64,000 bases of DNA from Actinomycetes bacterium (GCA_016861045.1 BOKP01000002.1:62001-126000); one strand, 5' to 3'; positions 34,882-44,811 are shown, counted from the stretch's first letter. A program made the numbers and translations. Notes: generated from the sequence alone by a model not told the origin.

Positions 34882-35038
34882 CGCACAGGACCTGCCGAGT
34901 CCCCGGTCGCACAGCGCCGGGGGGCGGGGGAACCGCACGGCGTCACAGGAGTCGGCGCCGATGGGGCGAATCCAGGCGAAACAGCCAGGTAGCGCTGCTC
35001 TTTCCGCGCGAGCCCGACAGCTAACCCCGTAGGCCCGA
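34882..35038 (+). promoter_or_regulatory. c-di-AMP riboswitch (ydaO-yuaA class)
   Basis: The leader contains conserved ydaO blocks in order: GCCGAGTCC (about 34893), GGGGGAACC (34926), GGGGCGAATCC (34963) and CCCGACAGCTAACCCCGTAGGC spread over 35013-35034. This aptamer binds cyclic di-AMP and usually switches off genes for wall hydrolases or ion transport. It precedes the M23 peptidase gene by about 20 nt, so high c-di-AMP is expected to lower that gene. Recognition is by motif, without a covariance search. Confidence 0.85.
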
Positions 35039-35055
35039 ACGAGAGAGACGAGGAC

Positions 35056-36201
35056 TTGAGCCGGAGCGCCACGCGCACGTCAACGACGAGGACGAGGGCG
35101 GCCGCCCTCGCCGCCTTCGCGACGCTCGTCGCGGCCCTCTCCTCGGTCGCCGTCGCCGCCGGCGACGGCGGCATCGGCACGCCCGACCCCCCCAAGGTCG
35201 AGGACGTCGTCTGCCTGCAGCGCTGCCTCGACGTGCGCACAGTGACCGAGACCGGCCGGATCGAGGTGAGCGGGAAGGCGCTCGGCTCCGTCAGCGAGGT
35301 GCGCTTCCCGGGCGTCGAAGGCCGGATCGCGGTGGCGCCGCGCTCGGTCGGCGCCGCCGCCGTCACCGCCGAGGTACCGACCGGCGCCGCCAGCGGCCGC
35401 GTCGTCGTCGTCACCGCCTCCGGCACCAAGGCGAAGTCGCCCGGGGAGCTCGAGGTCAAGCCCGAGGACGCGATCCGCACGGTCGACGGCTTCGAGGTCG
35501 GGCGCGTCGCCGCAACTCCCGACGTCGCCTACTTCGACGGCCGCAAGGACATCGAGCTCGACTACCTGTTCGAGGCGGACGGCCAGGCCGACGTCCGCAT
35601 CGACGTGGTCGCCAAGCAGAGCGGCAGGACGATCGACTCGATCGTGGAGCGCGACCGGCAGCCGTACAGCAACCAGACCGTGACCTGGGACGGCCTCGGC
35701 GAGGACGGCAGGCCGCCGCGCAACGGCAAGTACAAGTTCCGCGTCTCGGCGCTCGGCGACGGCGGCTCGAGCGACGCCGCCGGGTTCTCCTATTACGACC
35801 ACAAGTTCCCGCTCCGCGGCAGGCACGGCTACGGCGACGGCCTCGGCGCCGGCCGCGGCCACCAGGGACAGGACGTCTTCGCGAAGTGCGGGACCAGGGT
35901 CGTCGCCGCCCGCGGCGGCAGGGTCCAGGTCAACGCCTATCACTCGTCGGCCGGCTACTACCTCGTGATCGACGGCAAGAAGACCGGCAAGGACTACACC
36001 TACATGCACCTCGAGCGCCGCGGCCGCCCGAAGGAGGGATCGCGGGTCAGGACCGGCGAGGTGATCGGCCGCGAAAGCGACACCGGCAACGCCCAGGGCT
36101 GTCACCTCCACTTCGAGCTCTGGTCCGCCCCCGGCTGGTACGAGGGCGGTCGCCCGCTCGACCCGACCCGTCCACTCAAGAAGTGGGACGGGTGGAGCTA
36201 G
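35056..36201 (+). CDS. Secreted M23 (LytM) peptidase under riboswitch control
   Basis: The 381-residue protein starts at TTG with a signal peptide (about 1-35). An Ig/TIG-like domain (about 65-135), a second beta domain with an FlgD-like WDGLGEDGRPPRNGKYKF segment, and a C-terminal M23 domain (about 250-375) follow. The zinc site is visible as GHQGQD (H269, D273), YMHLE (H318) and HLHFELW (H350, H352). It should cleave peptidoglycan cross-bridges outside the cell. Confidence 0.9.
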   Translation: MSRSATRTSTTRTRAAALAAFATLVAALSSVAVAAGDGGIGTPDPPKVEDVVCLQRCLDVRTVTETGRIEVSGKALGSVSEVRFPGVEGRIAVAPRSVGAAAVTAEVPTGAASGRVVVVTASGTKAKSPGELEVKPEDAIRTVDGFEVGRVAATPDVAYFDGRKDIELDYLFEADGQADVRIDVVAKQSGRTIDSIVERDRQPYSNQTVTWDGLGEDGRPPRNGKYKFRVSALGDGGSSDAAGFSYYDHKFPLRGRHGYGDGLGAGRGHQGQDVFAKCGTRVVAARGGRVQVNAYHSSAGYYLVIDGKKTGKDYTYMHLERRGRPKEGSRVRTGEVIGRESDTGNAQGCHLHFELWSAPGWYEGGRPLDPTRPLKKWDGWS

Positions 36202-36264
36202 GTCGGAGGTCGGAGCAGCTCGCGGCTTCGCCGTTCGCCGGGAGGTTGGAGCCGGGCCTCCGCC

Positions 36265-37881
36265 CTACTCCCACTCGATCGTCGCCGGCGGCTTGCTCGA
36301 GATGTCGAGGGCGACGCGGTTGACGCCGGGGACCTCGTTGATGATCCGGCTCGAGGCGCGCTCGAGCAGGTCGTAGGGGAGGCGGGCCCAATCGGCGGTC
36401 ATCGCGTCGTCGGAGGTGACGGCGCGAATCACGACCGGGTAGGCGTAAGTACGGCCATCGCCCTGGACGCCGACCGAGCGGACGACCGGGAGCACGCAGA
36501 AGGACTGCCAGAGGTCGCGGTAGAGGCCGGCCGCGCGGACCTCCTCCTGGAGTACGGCGTCGGCCTCGCGGAGGATCTCGAGACGCTCCTCGTTGACTTC
36601 ACCGCCGACGATCCGGATCGCCAGGCCCGGGCCGGGGAACGGCTGGCGCCAGACCATCCGGTCGGAGAGGCCGAGCTCGGAGGCGACCGCGCGGACCTCG
36701 TCCTTGAACAGCATCCGCAGCGGCTCGACCAGCTCGAGGTCGAGGTCCTCGGGGAGGCCGCCGACGTTGTGGTGGGACTTGATCGTCGCCGCCCCGGTTC
36801 CCCCGCCCGACTCGATCACGTCGGAATAGAGCGTGCCCTGGACGAGGAAGTTGACGTCGGGGAGCCGCCGCGCCTCCTCCTCGAAGACGCGGATGAACTC
36901 CTCGCCGATGACCTTGCGCTTGCGCTCCGGCTCGTCGACGCCGGCGAGCCGGTCGAGGAAGCGGCGGCGGGCGTCGACGTGGACGAGGGTGATCCCGAGC
37001 CCCTCGCGGAACGTCTCAACGACCTGCTCGGCCTCGCCCTTGCGGAGCAGGCCGTGGTCGACGAGGACGCAGGTGAGCTGGTCGCCGACCGCCTCGTGGA
37101 CGAGCGCCGCGGCGGTCGCCGAGTCGACGCCGCCGGAGAGGCCGCAGATGACGCCGCCCGCGCCGACCTGGGCGCGGATCCGCTCGACCTGCTCCCCGAT
37201 CACCGACGCCGCCGACCAGTGCTCCTCGCAGCCGACGATCTCGCGCAGGAACCGCTCGAGGATCGCCTGCCCGTGCGGGGTGTGCACCACCTCCGGGTGG
37301 AACTGGATCCCGTAGAGGCCGCGCCCCGGGTCCTCACAGGCGGCGACCGGCGAGCCCGGGCTCGAGGCGAGGGCGCTGAACCCGGACGGCGCCTCGTAGA
37401 CGCAGTCGCGGTGGCTCATCCAGCACTGCTGGGTGGCCGGCAGGCCGGCCATCAGGCGCCCGCCCTCGTCGACCAGCGCCAGCTCCGTCCGCCCGAACTC
37501 GCCGCGCGCGGCCGCCTCGACGCGGCCGCCGAGCGCCTGGACCATCACCTGCATCCCGTAGCAGATGCCGAGCACCGGGATCCCGAGCTCGAGCAGCTCG
37601 GTGCGGAGCGCCGGCGCCGCGGTCTCGTAGACCGACGCGGGGCCGCCGGAGAGGACGAGCGCCTTCGGGCTCCGCAGCCGGATCCGTTCGAGGTCGGTGT
37701 CATGGGGCAGCAACTCGGCGAACACGCCGCACTCGCGCAGGCGGCGCGCGATCAGCTGCGAGTACTGGCCGCCGAAATCGAGGACGAGCACCTCCTCGCG
37801 CCCGAGCCCCACCGCCCCGGCTCCGGAGGGATCGACGGCCGGCGCGTCGATCGGGCGTTCCGGAGACAGGGCCTCCGCCAT
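36265..37881 (-). CDS. guaA: GMP synthase (glutamine-hydrolysing)
   Basis: GuaA converts XMP to GMP. The 538-residue protein has the class I amidotransferase part with C107 in GICYGMQ and the HPEVVHT histidine. The ATP pyrophosphatase loop [12 protein letters not shown] and the C-terminal dimer domain ending in KPPATIEWE follow. It lies 2 bp after the IMP dehydrogenase-like gene, giving both steps from IMP to GMP in one unit. Confidence 0.97.
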   Translation of the reverse strand: MAEALSPERPIDAPAVDPSGAGAVGLGREEVLVLDFGGQYSQLIARRLRECGVFAELLPHDTDLERIRLRSPKALVLSGGPASVYETAAPALRTELLELGIPVLGICYGMQVMVQALGGRVEAAARGEFGRTELALVDEGGRLMAGLPATQQCWMSHRDCVYEAPSGFSALASSPGSPVAACEDPGRGLYGIQFHPEVVHTPHGQAILERFLREIVGCEEHWSAASVIGEQVERIRAQVGAGGVICGLSGGVDSATAAALVHEAVGDQLTCVLVDHGLLRKGEAEQVVETFREGLGITLVHVDARRRFLDRLAGVDEPERKRKVIGEEFIRVFEEEARRLPDVNFLVQGTLYSDVIESGGGTGAATIKSHHNVGGLPEDLDLELVEPLRMLFKDEVRAVASELGLSDRMVWRQPFPGPGLAIRIVGGEVNEERLEILREADAVLQEEVRAAGLYRDLWQSFCVLPVVRSVGVQGDGRTYAYPVVIRAVTSDDAMTADWARLPYDLLERASSRIINEVPGVNRVALDISSKPPATIEWE

Positions 37882-37883
37882 CC

Positions 37884-39089
37884 TCAGTCGTCGGAGACCG
37901 CGACGGCGTTCGCGACGGCCGAGCGGCCGTTGGACCCCATCCCGACCGACTGGCTGCGCTGGAGCTGCTTGCCCTCGGTCTGAAGCGCCGGCGCGACCAT
38001 CACCTCGGCGCGATGGAAGGAGGGGATGTCCTCGTATCCGGTCGTCGCCATCGAGGTCCGCAGCGCCCCGATCAGGTTGAACGTGCCGTCGTTCTCGTTC
38101 GCGGGCCCGAGCAGGATCTGCCCGAGGCTGCCGTCCTGGGTGGTGGTCACGCGGGTGCCGCGGGGCAGCGACGGATGGAAGGTCGCCATCCCCCAGTGGT
38201 AGCCGCGTCCGGGCGCTTCCTTGGCCCGGGCCAGCGGCGAGCCGATCATGACGGCGTCGGCACCGCAGGCGACGGCCTTGGAGACGTCACCGCCGGTGCG
38301 CATGCCGCCGTCGGCGATGACGTTGCAGTACTGCCCGGTCTCGAGCATGTGCTGGGAGCGGGCGGCGGCGACGTCGGCGATCGCGGTCGCCTGCGGGACG
38401 CCGATCCCGAGGACGCCGCGGGTCGTGCAGGCGGCGCCGGGACCGACCCCGACGAGGACGCCGACCGCCCCGGTCCGCATCAGGTGCAGCCCGGTCGAGT
38501 AGGAGGCGCAGCCGCCGACGACGCACGGGACCGGCGCGCTCGCGATGAACTCCTTCAGGTTGAGCGGCTCCGCGGTCGAGGAGACGTGCTCGGCCGAGAT
38601 CACCGTCCCCTGGACGACGAGGATGTCGAGGCCGGCCTCGAGCGCGACCTCGTGGTACTCGCCGACCTTCTGCGGGGTCAGCGACCCGGCGCAGACGGCG
38701 CCCTCCGCCTTGATCTCCTCGACCCGCCGGGCGATCAGCTCCGGCTTGACCGGCTCGCTGTAGATCTCCTGCATGAGTTGCGTCGACCGCTGCGGTGGGG
38801 CGGCCGCGATCCGGGCGAGCTGCTCGTCGGCGTCCTCGTAGCGGGACCAGATCCCCTCGAGGTTGATGACGCCGAGCCCGCCGAGCCGGTTGATCAGGAC
38901 CGCCGTCTCGGGGCTGACGACGCCGTCCATCGCCGACGCGAGCAGCGGCAGCTCGAAGCGGTACGGGCCGAGGTTCCAGGTGATGTCGATGTCGTCGGGG
39001 TCGCGGGTCCGCCGCGATGGCACGATCGCGATGTCGTCGAACCCGTAGGCCCGTCGCCCCTTCTTACCCCGTCCGATCTCGACTTCCAA
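37884..39089 (-). CDS. guaB3: GuaB3-type IMP dehydrogenase family protein
   Basis: The 401-residue TIM-barrel protein has the IMPDH phosphate loop and catalytic Cys in [25 protein letters not shown], and [12 protein letters not shown]. It lacks the inserted CBS pair and is about 100 residues shorter than classical GuaB. This is the actinobacterial GuaB3 family. Some members act as IMP dehydrogenase, but the activity here is not proven. The start is TTG. Being directly before guaA suggests it does serve GMP synthesis. Confidence 0.88.
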   Translation of the reverse strand: MEVEIGRGKKGRRAYGFDDIAIVPSRRTRDPDDIDITWNLGPYRFELPLLASAMDGVVSPETAVLINRLGGLGVINLEGIWSRYEDADEQLARIAAAPPQRSTQLMQEIYSEPVKPELIARRVEEIKAEGAVCAGSLTPQKVGEYHEVALEAGLDILVVQGTVISAEHVSSTAEPLNLKEFIASAPVPCVVGGCASYSTGLHLMRTGAVGVLVGVGPGAACTTRGVLGIGVPQATAIADVAAARSQHMLETGQYCNVIADGGMRTGGDVSKAVACGADAVMIGSPLARAKEAPGRGYHWGMATFHPSLPRGTRVTTTQDGSLGQILLGPANENDGTFNLIGALRTSMATTGYEDIPSFHRAEVMVAPALQTEGKQLQRSQSVGMGSNGRSAVANAVAVSDD

Positions 39090-39124
39090 CTGGCGGCGCT
39101 CCCTCTGTCGACTGCGAGGGAAGG

Positions 39125-39130
39125 ATTGTA
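39125..39130 (-). promoter_or_regulatory. -10 element for guaB3-guaA
   Basis: TACAAT on the minus strand, near-consensus, about 36 nt before the TTG start. The same hexamer precedes tRNA-Arg. No clear -35. Confidence 0.45.
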
Positions 39131-39200
39131 GGCAGGCGCTCCGACGGGCCGGGGCCGCTCCGCGTCCGGAAAGTGCGGCGATTCGGCGTCCGCGCCGGGC

Positions 39201-40160
39201 TCAGGCGGCCCGCAGCGGCGACGCCAGGCGCTCGACCCTGACCCGTCCGACCAGCTTCTCGACCTCGGACGGATCGAGGGTGCCGGCCCCGAAGTGCTGG
39301 GTCGACTCGGCGCCACAGGCGACCCCGCGGGCGAGGCAGTCCTCGACCGGACGGCCGGCCCGGCGCGCGGCCAGGAAGCCGGCCAGGAAGGCGTCGCCGG
39401 AGCCGACGCTAGCGACCGGGGCGAGCGGCTCGATCGTCGCCTCGTAGTGCGTCCGGGCCGCGCCGACCCCGACGAGGGCGACGCAGCCCGACATGCTCGT
39501 GACGATCGCCTCCTCGGCGCCCATGCCGACGAGGCTGTCGACGGCCGACGCCAGGTCACCGGGCTCGGTGAACTCGTAGCCGACCGCCTCCTCGGCCTCG
39601 GTGACGTTCGGCACCACGATCGCCGGCTGGGCCCGAAGGCCGAGCCGCATCGGCTCGCCATCGGTGTCGAGCAGGGTCGGAACGCCGACCGACCGCAGGC
39701 CGGAGATCAGCGTGGCGTAGTGATCGGGCTCCGCGCCGGGCGGCAGCGAGCCCGCGATGACGCAGTGCTGAGCCCCGGCGGCCAGGTAGAGCAGCCGCTC
39801 GATGAACCGGTCGAGGTCCTCCGGCGCGACGGTGGGGCCGCGCTCGTTGATCTCGGTCTGCTCGCCCGAGGTCGGGTCGACGATCGCGAGGTTGGTCCGG
39901 GAGTCGCCGGCGACCTCGATGAAGTCGTGCAGGACCTGCTCGGCATCGAGCAGCTCGCGGATCCGCGCGCCGGTGGCGCCGGCGGCGATCCCGGTCGCGA
40001 TCACCGGCTCGCCGAGCGCCTTCAGCGCGCGGGCGATGTTGACGCCCTTCCCGCCGGCCGCCCGTCGCGAGTCGACGATGCGATGGCGGTTGCCGATCGC
40101 CATCCGCGGCACCGCCACGGTCCGGTCCAGAGCGACGTTGAGGGTGACGGTGAGGATCAT
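39201..40160 (-). CDS. PfkB-family 1-phosphofructokinase-like sugar kinase
   Basis: From ATG at 40160 (GGAG ribosome site) the protein is 319 residues, the family length; an upstream GTG at 40214 would overlap the carboxypeptidase gene. It opens with MILTVTLNVALDRT and has GGKGVNIARAL and the catalytic ASVGSGDAFLAGF. These fit FruK/LacC-type kinases of fructose-1-phosphate or tagatose-6-phosphate. No PTS genes are adjacent to fix the substrate. Confidence 0.85.
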   Translation of the reverse strand: MILTVTLNVALDRTVAVPRMAIGNRHRIVDSRRAAGGKGVNIARALKALGEPVIATGIAAGATGARIRELLDAEQVLHDFIEVAGDSRTNLAIVDPTSGEQTEINERGPTVAPEDLDRFIERLLYLAAGAQHCVIAGSLPPGAEPDHYATLISGLRSVGVPTLLDTDGEPMRLGLRAQPAIVVPNVTEAEEAVGYEFTEPGDLASAVDSLVGMGAEEAIVTSMSGCVALVGVGAARTHYEATIEPLAPVASVGSGDAFLAGFLAARRAGRPVEDCLARGVACGAESTQHFGAGTLDPSEVEKLVGRVRVERLASPLRAA

Positions 40161-40206
40161 CCTTCTCCGCCCCGCCCCTCTCGGCGAATCCGCTTCTCGC
40201 GAGTCC

Positions 40207-41481
40207 TCATCCACTCCTCCGGTCGCGACCGCCGCCGCGCCCGCTCGTGGCCGGGCGCCGCAGCCGGATCGCTGCCAGGCCCAGTATGACGATCGCGGCG
40301 AGGATGATCAGCGCCGCCACCAGCGGCCCTCCGACCCGGTCGACGATCGTCGGGGCGGCGACGGCCCGCGCGGCGGTGAGGGGCGCGCGGCCCACGAGGC
40401 GTCCGTCCACGGTCACGGTCGCCGTGCCGAGGCGCTCGCCGGCGGCTATCGGTCCCTCGACCTCGCGGGGGGCCTCGACGTCGACCTCGACGTTCTGGTC
40501 GTCACGCGCGCGCAGCGCGATCCCGCGGCGGGCGAGCAGCGGCAGCGGCCCGTCCTCGTAGCGGACGTCGACGCTCGCCTCGCGCTCCCCCCGCGCGACC
40601 GGCTCGGCGCGGTCGTAGAGCGAGAAGCCGTAGCCGAGCAGGCGCTCGGTCTCGGCATCCCGCTGGGCCTCGCTCGGCGCTCCCAGCACCGCGGCCAGAA
40701 GCGGCACCCCGTGCCGCCGGGCCGAGGCGACCAGCACGTACCCGGCATCGGAGGTGTGCCCGGTCTTGACCCCGTCGACGCTGGGATCGCTGAGCAGGAG
40801 CGTGTTCGTATTGGTGACCGTCCGCGGCCGGGCACCGCTGCGCAGCGTCGCCTTCGGCATCGCGACGATGTGGCGGAAGCGCCGGTCGGCGAGCATCTCG
40901 GAGGCGAGGCTGACGAGATCGCCGGCGGTCGAGTAGTTGCCCGGCTCGTCGAGGCCGATCGGGTTCGCGTAGTGGGTTCGGTCGAGCTCGAGTCGGCGCG
41001 CGGCACGGTTCATGTCGGCCACGAACGCGCGCTGCGTGCCGGCGACGCCGGCGGCCACCGCGGCGGCGGCGTCGTTGGCGCTCGGGAGCATCATCGCCAC
41101 GACGAGGTCACGGACGGTCAACCGCTCGCCGGCGACCAGCCCGGCGACCGACTCGGCCGGCGCCGCGTCGTAGTCGGGGACGGTGAGCTTCTCCTCCGGG
41201 TCGAGCTCGGTCAGCGCCAGGTGGGCGGTCATCAGCTTCGTCGTGCTCGCGATCGCGCGCCGGGCGTTCGGCGCCCGCGCCGCCAGCTCGGCGCCGTCCT
41301 TGCGATCGACCAGCAGCCAGGCCGAGGCATCGAGCCGCGGCGGGCGCTCCGCAGCCGCGCCCGCGGCTCCCGGCTGCTGGGCCGGCATCAGCACCACCGC
41401 CACCAGAGCGATCGCAGCGCACGGCAGCCCGCGCCGGCATGATCGGATCGCGACGACGACCATCGGGATCGCCGGCAGCAT
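40207..41481 (-). CDS. D-alanyl-D-alanine carboxypeptidase (S11)
   Basis: The 424-residue protein has a signal peptide and the three penicillin-binding motifs: STTK (S79-K82), SAN (134-136) and KTG (239-241). A beta-domain and a C-terminal membrane helix (about 380-405) follow. It trims the terminal D-Ala of peptidoglycan stem peptides. It starts directly after the LysM gene stop, so the two probably act together on the wall. Confidence 0.93.
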   Translation of the reverse strand: MLPAIPMVVVAIRSCRRGLPCAAIALVAVVLMPAQQPGAAGAAAERPPRLDASAWLLVDRKDGAELAARAPNARRAIASTTKLMTAHLALTELDPEEKLTVPDYDAAPAESVAGLVAGERLTVRDLVVAMMLPSANDAAAAVAAGVAGTQRAFVADMNRAARRLELDRTHYANPIGLDEPGNYSTAGDLVSLASEMLADRRFRHIVAMPKATLRSGARPRTVTNTNTLLLSDPSVDGVKTGHTSDAGYVLVASARRHGVPLLAAVLGAPSEAQRDAETERLLGYGFSLYDRAEPVARGEREASVDVRYEDGPLPLLARRGIALRARDDQNVEVDVEAPREVEGPIAAGERLGTATVTVDGRLVGRAPLTAARAVAAPTIVDRVGGPLVAALIILAAIVILGLAAIRLRRPATSGRGGGRDRRSG

Positions 41482-41847
41482 CTAGCGGATCGTCAGCTCC
41501 TGGCCGGTACCCAGGGCCTGCGGGTCGATCTCGGGGTTGAGGCGCTCGAGGCGCTTCACCGAGACCCCGAACCTGGCGGCGACGCCGCTGAGCGTGTCGC
41601 CCTCCTCGACCACGTAGGTCCTCGGGTTCTCGGCACCGTCTCCGTCGCCCCCTCCCTCGGCCTCGATCCGTGCCTTGGCGTCCTGCTCCGCCTTGTCGGA
41701 GCCGCCCGTGTTGGCGGCGACGATGACGCCGATCGCCCCCAGCACCGCGATCAGCGCCAGCGGCGCGAGGAGCCGGTTGGCCCACGAGATCCGCTGCGAG
41801 GGATCGCCCGGTGCGCGAGATACGGCCACGGCGCGATGGTACGCCAC
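41482..41847 (-). CDS. Membrane-anchored LysM protein
   Basis: The 121-residue protein has one membrane helix (about 25-46), an acidic linker and a C-terminal LysM domain (about 77-120, with YVVEEGDTLSGVAARFGV). It would bind peptidoglycan or chitin-like glycans outside the membrane. The GTG start is chosen by frame only. It is the gene before the D-Ala carboxypeptidase. Confidence 0.85.
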   Translation of the reverse strand: MAYHRAVAVSRAPGDPSQRISWANRLLAPLALIAVLGAIGVIVAANTGGSDKAEQDAKARIEAEGGGDGDGAENPRTYVVEEGDTLSGVAARFGVSVKRLERLNPEIDPQALGTGQELTIR

Positions 41848-41899
41848 CGATCCCGTCGCGGAACGCGGAAAACCCTGCTTGCGGTCGAGATTGCGCCGT

Positions 41900-43105
41900 T
41901 CAGGGCCGGGCCCGGACGAGCGCCCGGACCTGGTCGCCCCCGAGACGGGCGGCGGCGCGACCGAGCTCGGCGCCGCCGCCCGCCGGCCCCGCTACCACGA
42001 CGACGTCGTCGAACAGGGCCGCGACGGCCTCCCCGCCACCGCCGTCGATGGGCGGCGTCACGTGGGCGACGAGGTCGTAGGCCCGCGCGAGGCGGGCGGC
42101 GAGATCGGCGAAGCGCGGACCGGGCAGGCCGCCGGCCGACCCGTTCCCGGCGGGAACGCAGGCGAAGCCGGCCGGCTGCGCCGCGACCGCGCGGAGGACG
42201 TCACGGGGGGCCGCGTCTCCGGCCATGTACTCGGCCAACCCCGGGCTCGGCTCGACGCCGAGGCGGTCGGCCAGCGTCGGCCCGTCGAGGTCGGATTCGA
42301 CCACGAGCGCGCGCCGGCCGGCGCCGGCAGCGGCGATCGCGAGGGTGGCGGCGACCTCGACCGCCGGCGCGAGCGCGTTCACCGGGACGACCGCCAGCGA
42401 CCGCGCCCCGGCCCCCGAGCGGACGCCGAGGCGGTCGGCGAGCATCCCCGCGTCGGCGACCGCGGCGGGCGCGATGGCCAGCGCGCCGGATCCGGCATCC
42501 CCGAGCAGGCCGAAGTCGAAGTCGACGATGCCGTCGCCGGCCGCCGGCCGCCGCGCCGCCGCGCCCTGCCGCGATCCCCGCGGCGGCTCCCGGCGCGTCG
42601 CGGCGACCGCGAGCAGGCCGGCGAGCAGGCCGGCGACAGCACCGATCCCGGCCCACGGGCCCGCCGGCCGGTCCGTGAGGGGCTCGCCGGGGACCGCCGG
42701 CGCGGCCCCGAGCGCGAGCGGGTCGCCCTCGGTCGCGACCAGAGCCCTGGCGTAGCCGTCGGCCGCCGCGGCGGCGACGTCGGGAGCGGCGGACTCGGCG
42801 CCCACGACCAGGAAGCCGCCCGCCGGCCCGGGCTCGACCGAGACGTCCGCGAGCAGGTCCGCCCCGGGCACGTCGCGGCCGAGGATCGCCGCCGCCCGGC
42901 GCGCGACGGCGGCGCTCTCGCCGCGCTGGGCGAAGCGCTCGAGGCGGGCCCGATCGGCGCCCTCGGAATCGCTCTCCACCGCGACCGTCGCGGCCGCCCG
43001 GTAGACGGGACGGTCGGCGATCCCCCAGGCGAAGCCGGCCGCGGCTCCGACCAGCGTCAGCACCAGGACCGTCCGCCAGCCGGCGCCGCGTCCGGGGGCG
43101 CTCAA
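41900..43105 (-). CDS. Wzz/BY-kinase-like membrane protein lacking the P-loop
   Basis: From TTG at 43105 the 401-residue protein has two membrane helices (about 11-30 and 152-170) around an extracellular part, then a cytoplasmic domain. That domain keeps the strand and Asp of a Walker A' block (ALVVESDLDGPTLADRLG, 266-283) as in CapB/Wzc kinases. The Walker A position (about 240-254) has no Gly-Lys-Ser. It may be a polysaccharide co-polymerase with a dead nucleotide site. It begins 4 bp after argS. Confidence 0.65.
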   Translation of the reverse strand: MSAPGRGAGWRTVLVLTLVGAAAGFAWGIADRPVYRAAATVAVESDSEGADRARLERFAQRGESAAVARRAAAILGRDVPGADLLADVSVEPGPAGGFLVVGAESAAPDVAAAAADGYARALVATEGDPLALGAAPAVPGEPLTDRPAGPWAGIGAVAGLLAGLLAVAATRREPPRGSRQGAAARRPAAGDGIVDFDFGLLGDAGSGALAIAPAAVADAGMLADRLGVRSGAGARSLAVVPVNALAPAVEVAATLAIAAAGAGRRALVVESDLDGPTLADRLGVEPSPGLAEYMAGDAAPRDVLRAVAAQPAGFACVPAGNGSAGGLPGPRFADLAARLARAYDLVAHVTPPIDGGGGEAVAALFDDVVVVAGPAGGGAELGRAAARLGGDQVRALVRARP

Positions 43106-43109
43106 CCGC

Positions 43110-44741
43110 TCACATCTCCTCGGGCGCGTCGACCCCGACCAGGTCGAGCATGGTGGCGATGACGTCACGGGTCGCCGCGCACACGGCCAGTCGCGCCGGC
43201 TCGAGGCCCGGACCGGCGCCGACCACCCGGCAGTCCCGGTAGAAGGCGTGGAAGTCGGCGGCGACCGCGCGCACGTAGGTGGTGATCCCGTGCGGCTCCC
43301 TGCGGCTCGCGGCGCGCGCGATCTGCCCCGGCGCGTCGAGCAGGCGCGCGATCAGCGATCGTTCGGCGGGCTCGAGCGTCCCCGCCGGTGGCGGGCCGTT
43401 CCCGGCTTCGGTCCCGCGCTCGGCCGCCGTCCGGAAGATGCTGCAGATCCTGGCGTGGGCGTACTGCGCGTAGTAGACCGGGTTGTCGGACGAATGCGCC
43501 CGGGCCAGCTCGAGGTCGATGTCGATCGGCGTCTCGTGGCTGCGCATCAGCATGAAGAAGCGGGTCGCGTCGACGCCGATGTCGTCGAGGAGGTCGTCGA
43601 GGCGGGCGAAGTCGCCGCGCCGCTTCGACATCCGCGCCCGCTCGCCGCCCTCGACCAGGTTGACCATCTGCATGATCGCGACCTCGAAGGCCTCGGGCTC
43701 GGCTCCGAAGGCGACGATCGCCGCCCGCATCCGCCCCACGTAGCCGTGGTGGTCGGCGCCGAGCACGTCGAACAGGACCTCGAAGCCGCGCTCGAGCTTG
43801 TCCCGGTGATAGGCGATGTCGGCGGCGAAGTAGGTCGGCTCCCCGTCGGCGCGGATCAGCACCCTGTCCTTGTCGTCGCCGAATCGCGATGTCCGCAGCC
43901 AGACGGCGCCCTCGCTCTCGTAGACGAGCCCGCGATCGCGCAACTCGACGATCGCGGTCTCGACCGCCCCCGCGGCGCGCAGCGAGCGCTCCGACGCCCA
44001 GCCGTCGAAGCGGACGCGGGCCCGCTCGAGCGTCGCCCTGATCCCGGCCAGCATCAGCTCGACACCGAGCCGCCCGAGCTCGGCGGCATCGAGACCGGCG
44101 GGGTGCTCGGAGCGGATCCGCTCGCCGAGCGCGGCCACGTAGTCGCCTTCGTAGCCGCCCTCGGGCACCTCGGCCCCGGAGATCCGGGCCGCGATCGAGG
44201 CGCCGAAGAGATCGATCTGGCTGCCCGCGTCGTTCAGGTAGTACTCGCGCTCGACCCGGTTGCCGGCGAACTCGAGGATCCGCGCGAGCGAGTCGCCGTA
44301 GGCGAGGTGGCGGCCGCTGGCGACGGTCAGCGGTCCGGTCGGGTTGGCGCTGACGAACTCGACGAGCAGCGATCGCGGAGGATCGGCGACGCCGGCGCCG
44401 AAGCGCCGGCCGCGGGCGGCGACGAGGGCGACCGCGTTGCGCATCCAGAGCTCGGACATCTGCAGGTTGACGAAGCCCGGGCCGGCGACCTCGATGCGCT
44501 CGACCCGCTCCCCGAGCCGCTTTCCGAGGCCCTCGGCCAGCCGGCCCGCGACGTCCCGCGGCGGCGCCCCGACCAGCGGCGCCGCCAGCATCGCGGCGTT
44601 CGTCGAGTAGTCGCCGAGCTCGGGCCGGGGCGGCCGCTCGAGCGCGGCGGCGGGAACGCTCGGATGAAGCTCGGCGGCCGCGGCCGCGATTGCCGCCTCC
44701 AGCTCGTCGATCGGGTTGTCGGCCGGTTCCATCGGCGCCAC
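43110..44741 (-). CDS. argS: Arginyl-tRNA synthetase
   Basis: The 543-residue class I synthetase has the Arg-specific N-terminal domain, ANPTGPL followed by GRHLAYGD, the ARMSKRRGD KMSKS-type loop and the C-terminal DALR anticodon domain. The HIGH box reads TVAS where HVGH or HIGG is usual. It charges tRNA-Arg such as the one at 11608. ATG at 44732 is an alternative start. Confidence 0.94.
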   Translation of the reverse strand: MAPMEPADNPIDELEAAIAAAAAELHPSVPAAALERPPRPELGDYSTNAAMLAAPLVGAPPRDVAGRLAEGLGKRLGERVERIEVAGPGFVNLQMSELWMRNAVALVAARGRRFGAGVADPPRSLLVEFVSANPTGPLTVASGRHLAYGDSLARILEFAGNRVEREYYLNDAGSQIDLFGASIAARISGAEVPEGGYEGDYVAALGERIRSEHPAGLDAAELGRLGVELMLAGIRATLERARVRFDGWASERSLRAAGAVETAIVELRDRGLVYESEGAVWLRTSRFGDDKDRVLIRADGEPTYFAADIAYHRDKLERGFEVLFDVLGADHHGYVGRMRAAIVAFGAEPEAFEVAIMQMVNLVEGGERARMSKRRGDFARLDDLLDDIGVDATRFFMLMRSHETPIDIDLELARAHSSDNPVYYAQYAHARICSIFRTAAERGTEAGNGPPPAGTLEPAERSLIARLLDAPGQIARAASRREPHGITTYVRAVAADFHAFYRDCRVVGAGPGLEPARLAVCAATRDVIATMLDLVGVDAPEEM

Positions 44742-44811
44742 TCTAGATGGCCGATTCCGAACGGTCCCGCGACGCTGCGGGCGGAAGCGGCCGGTTCCCG
44801 GCGCGGCCGGC

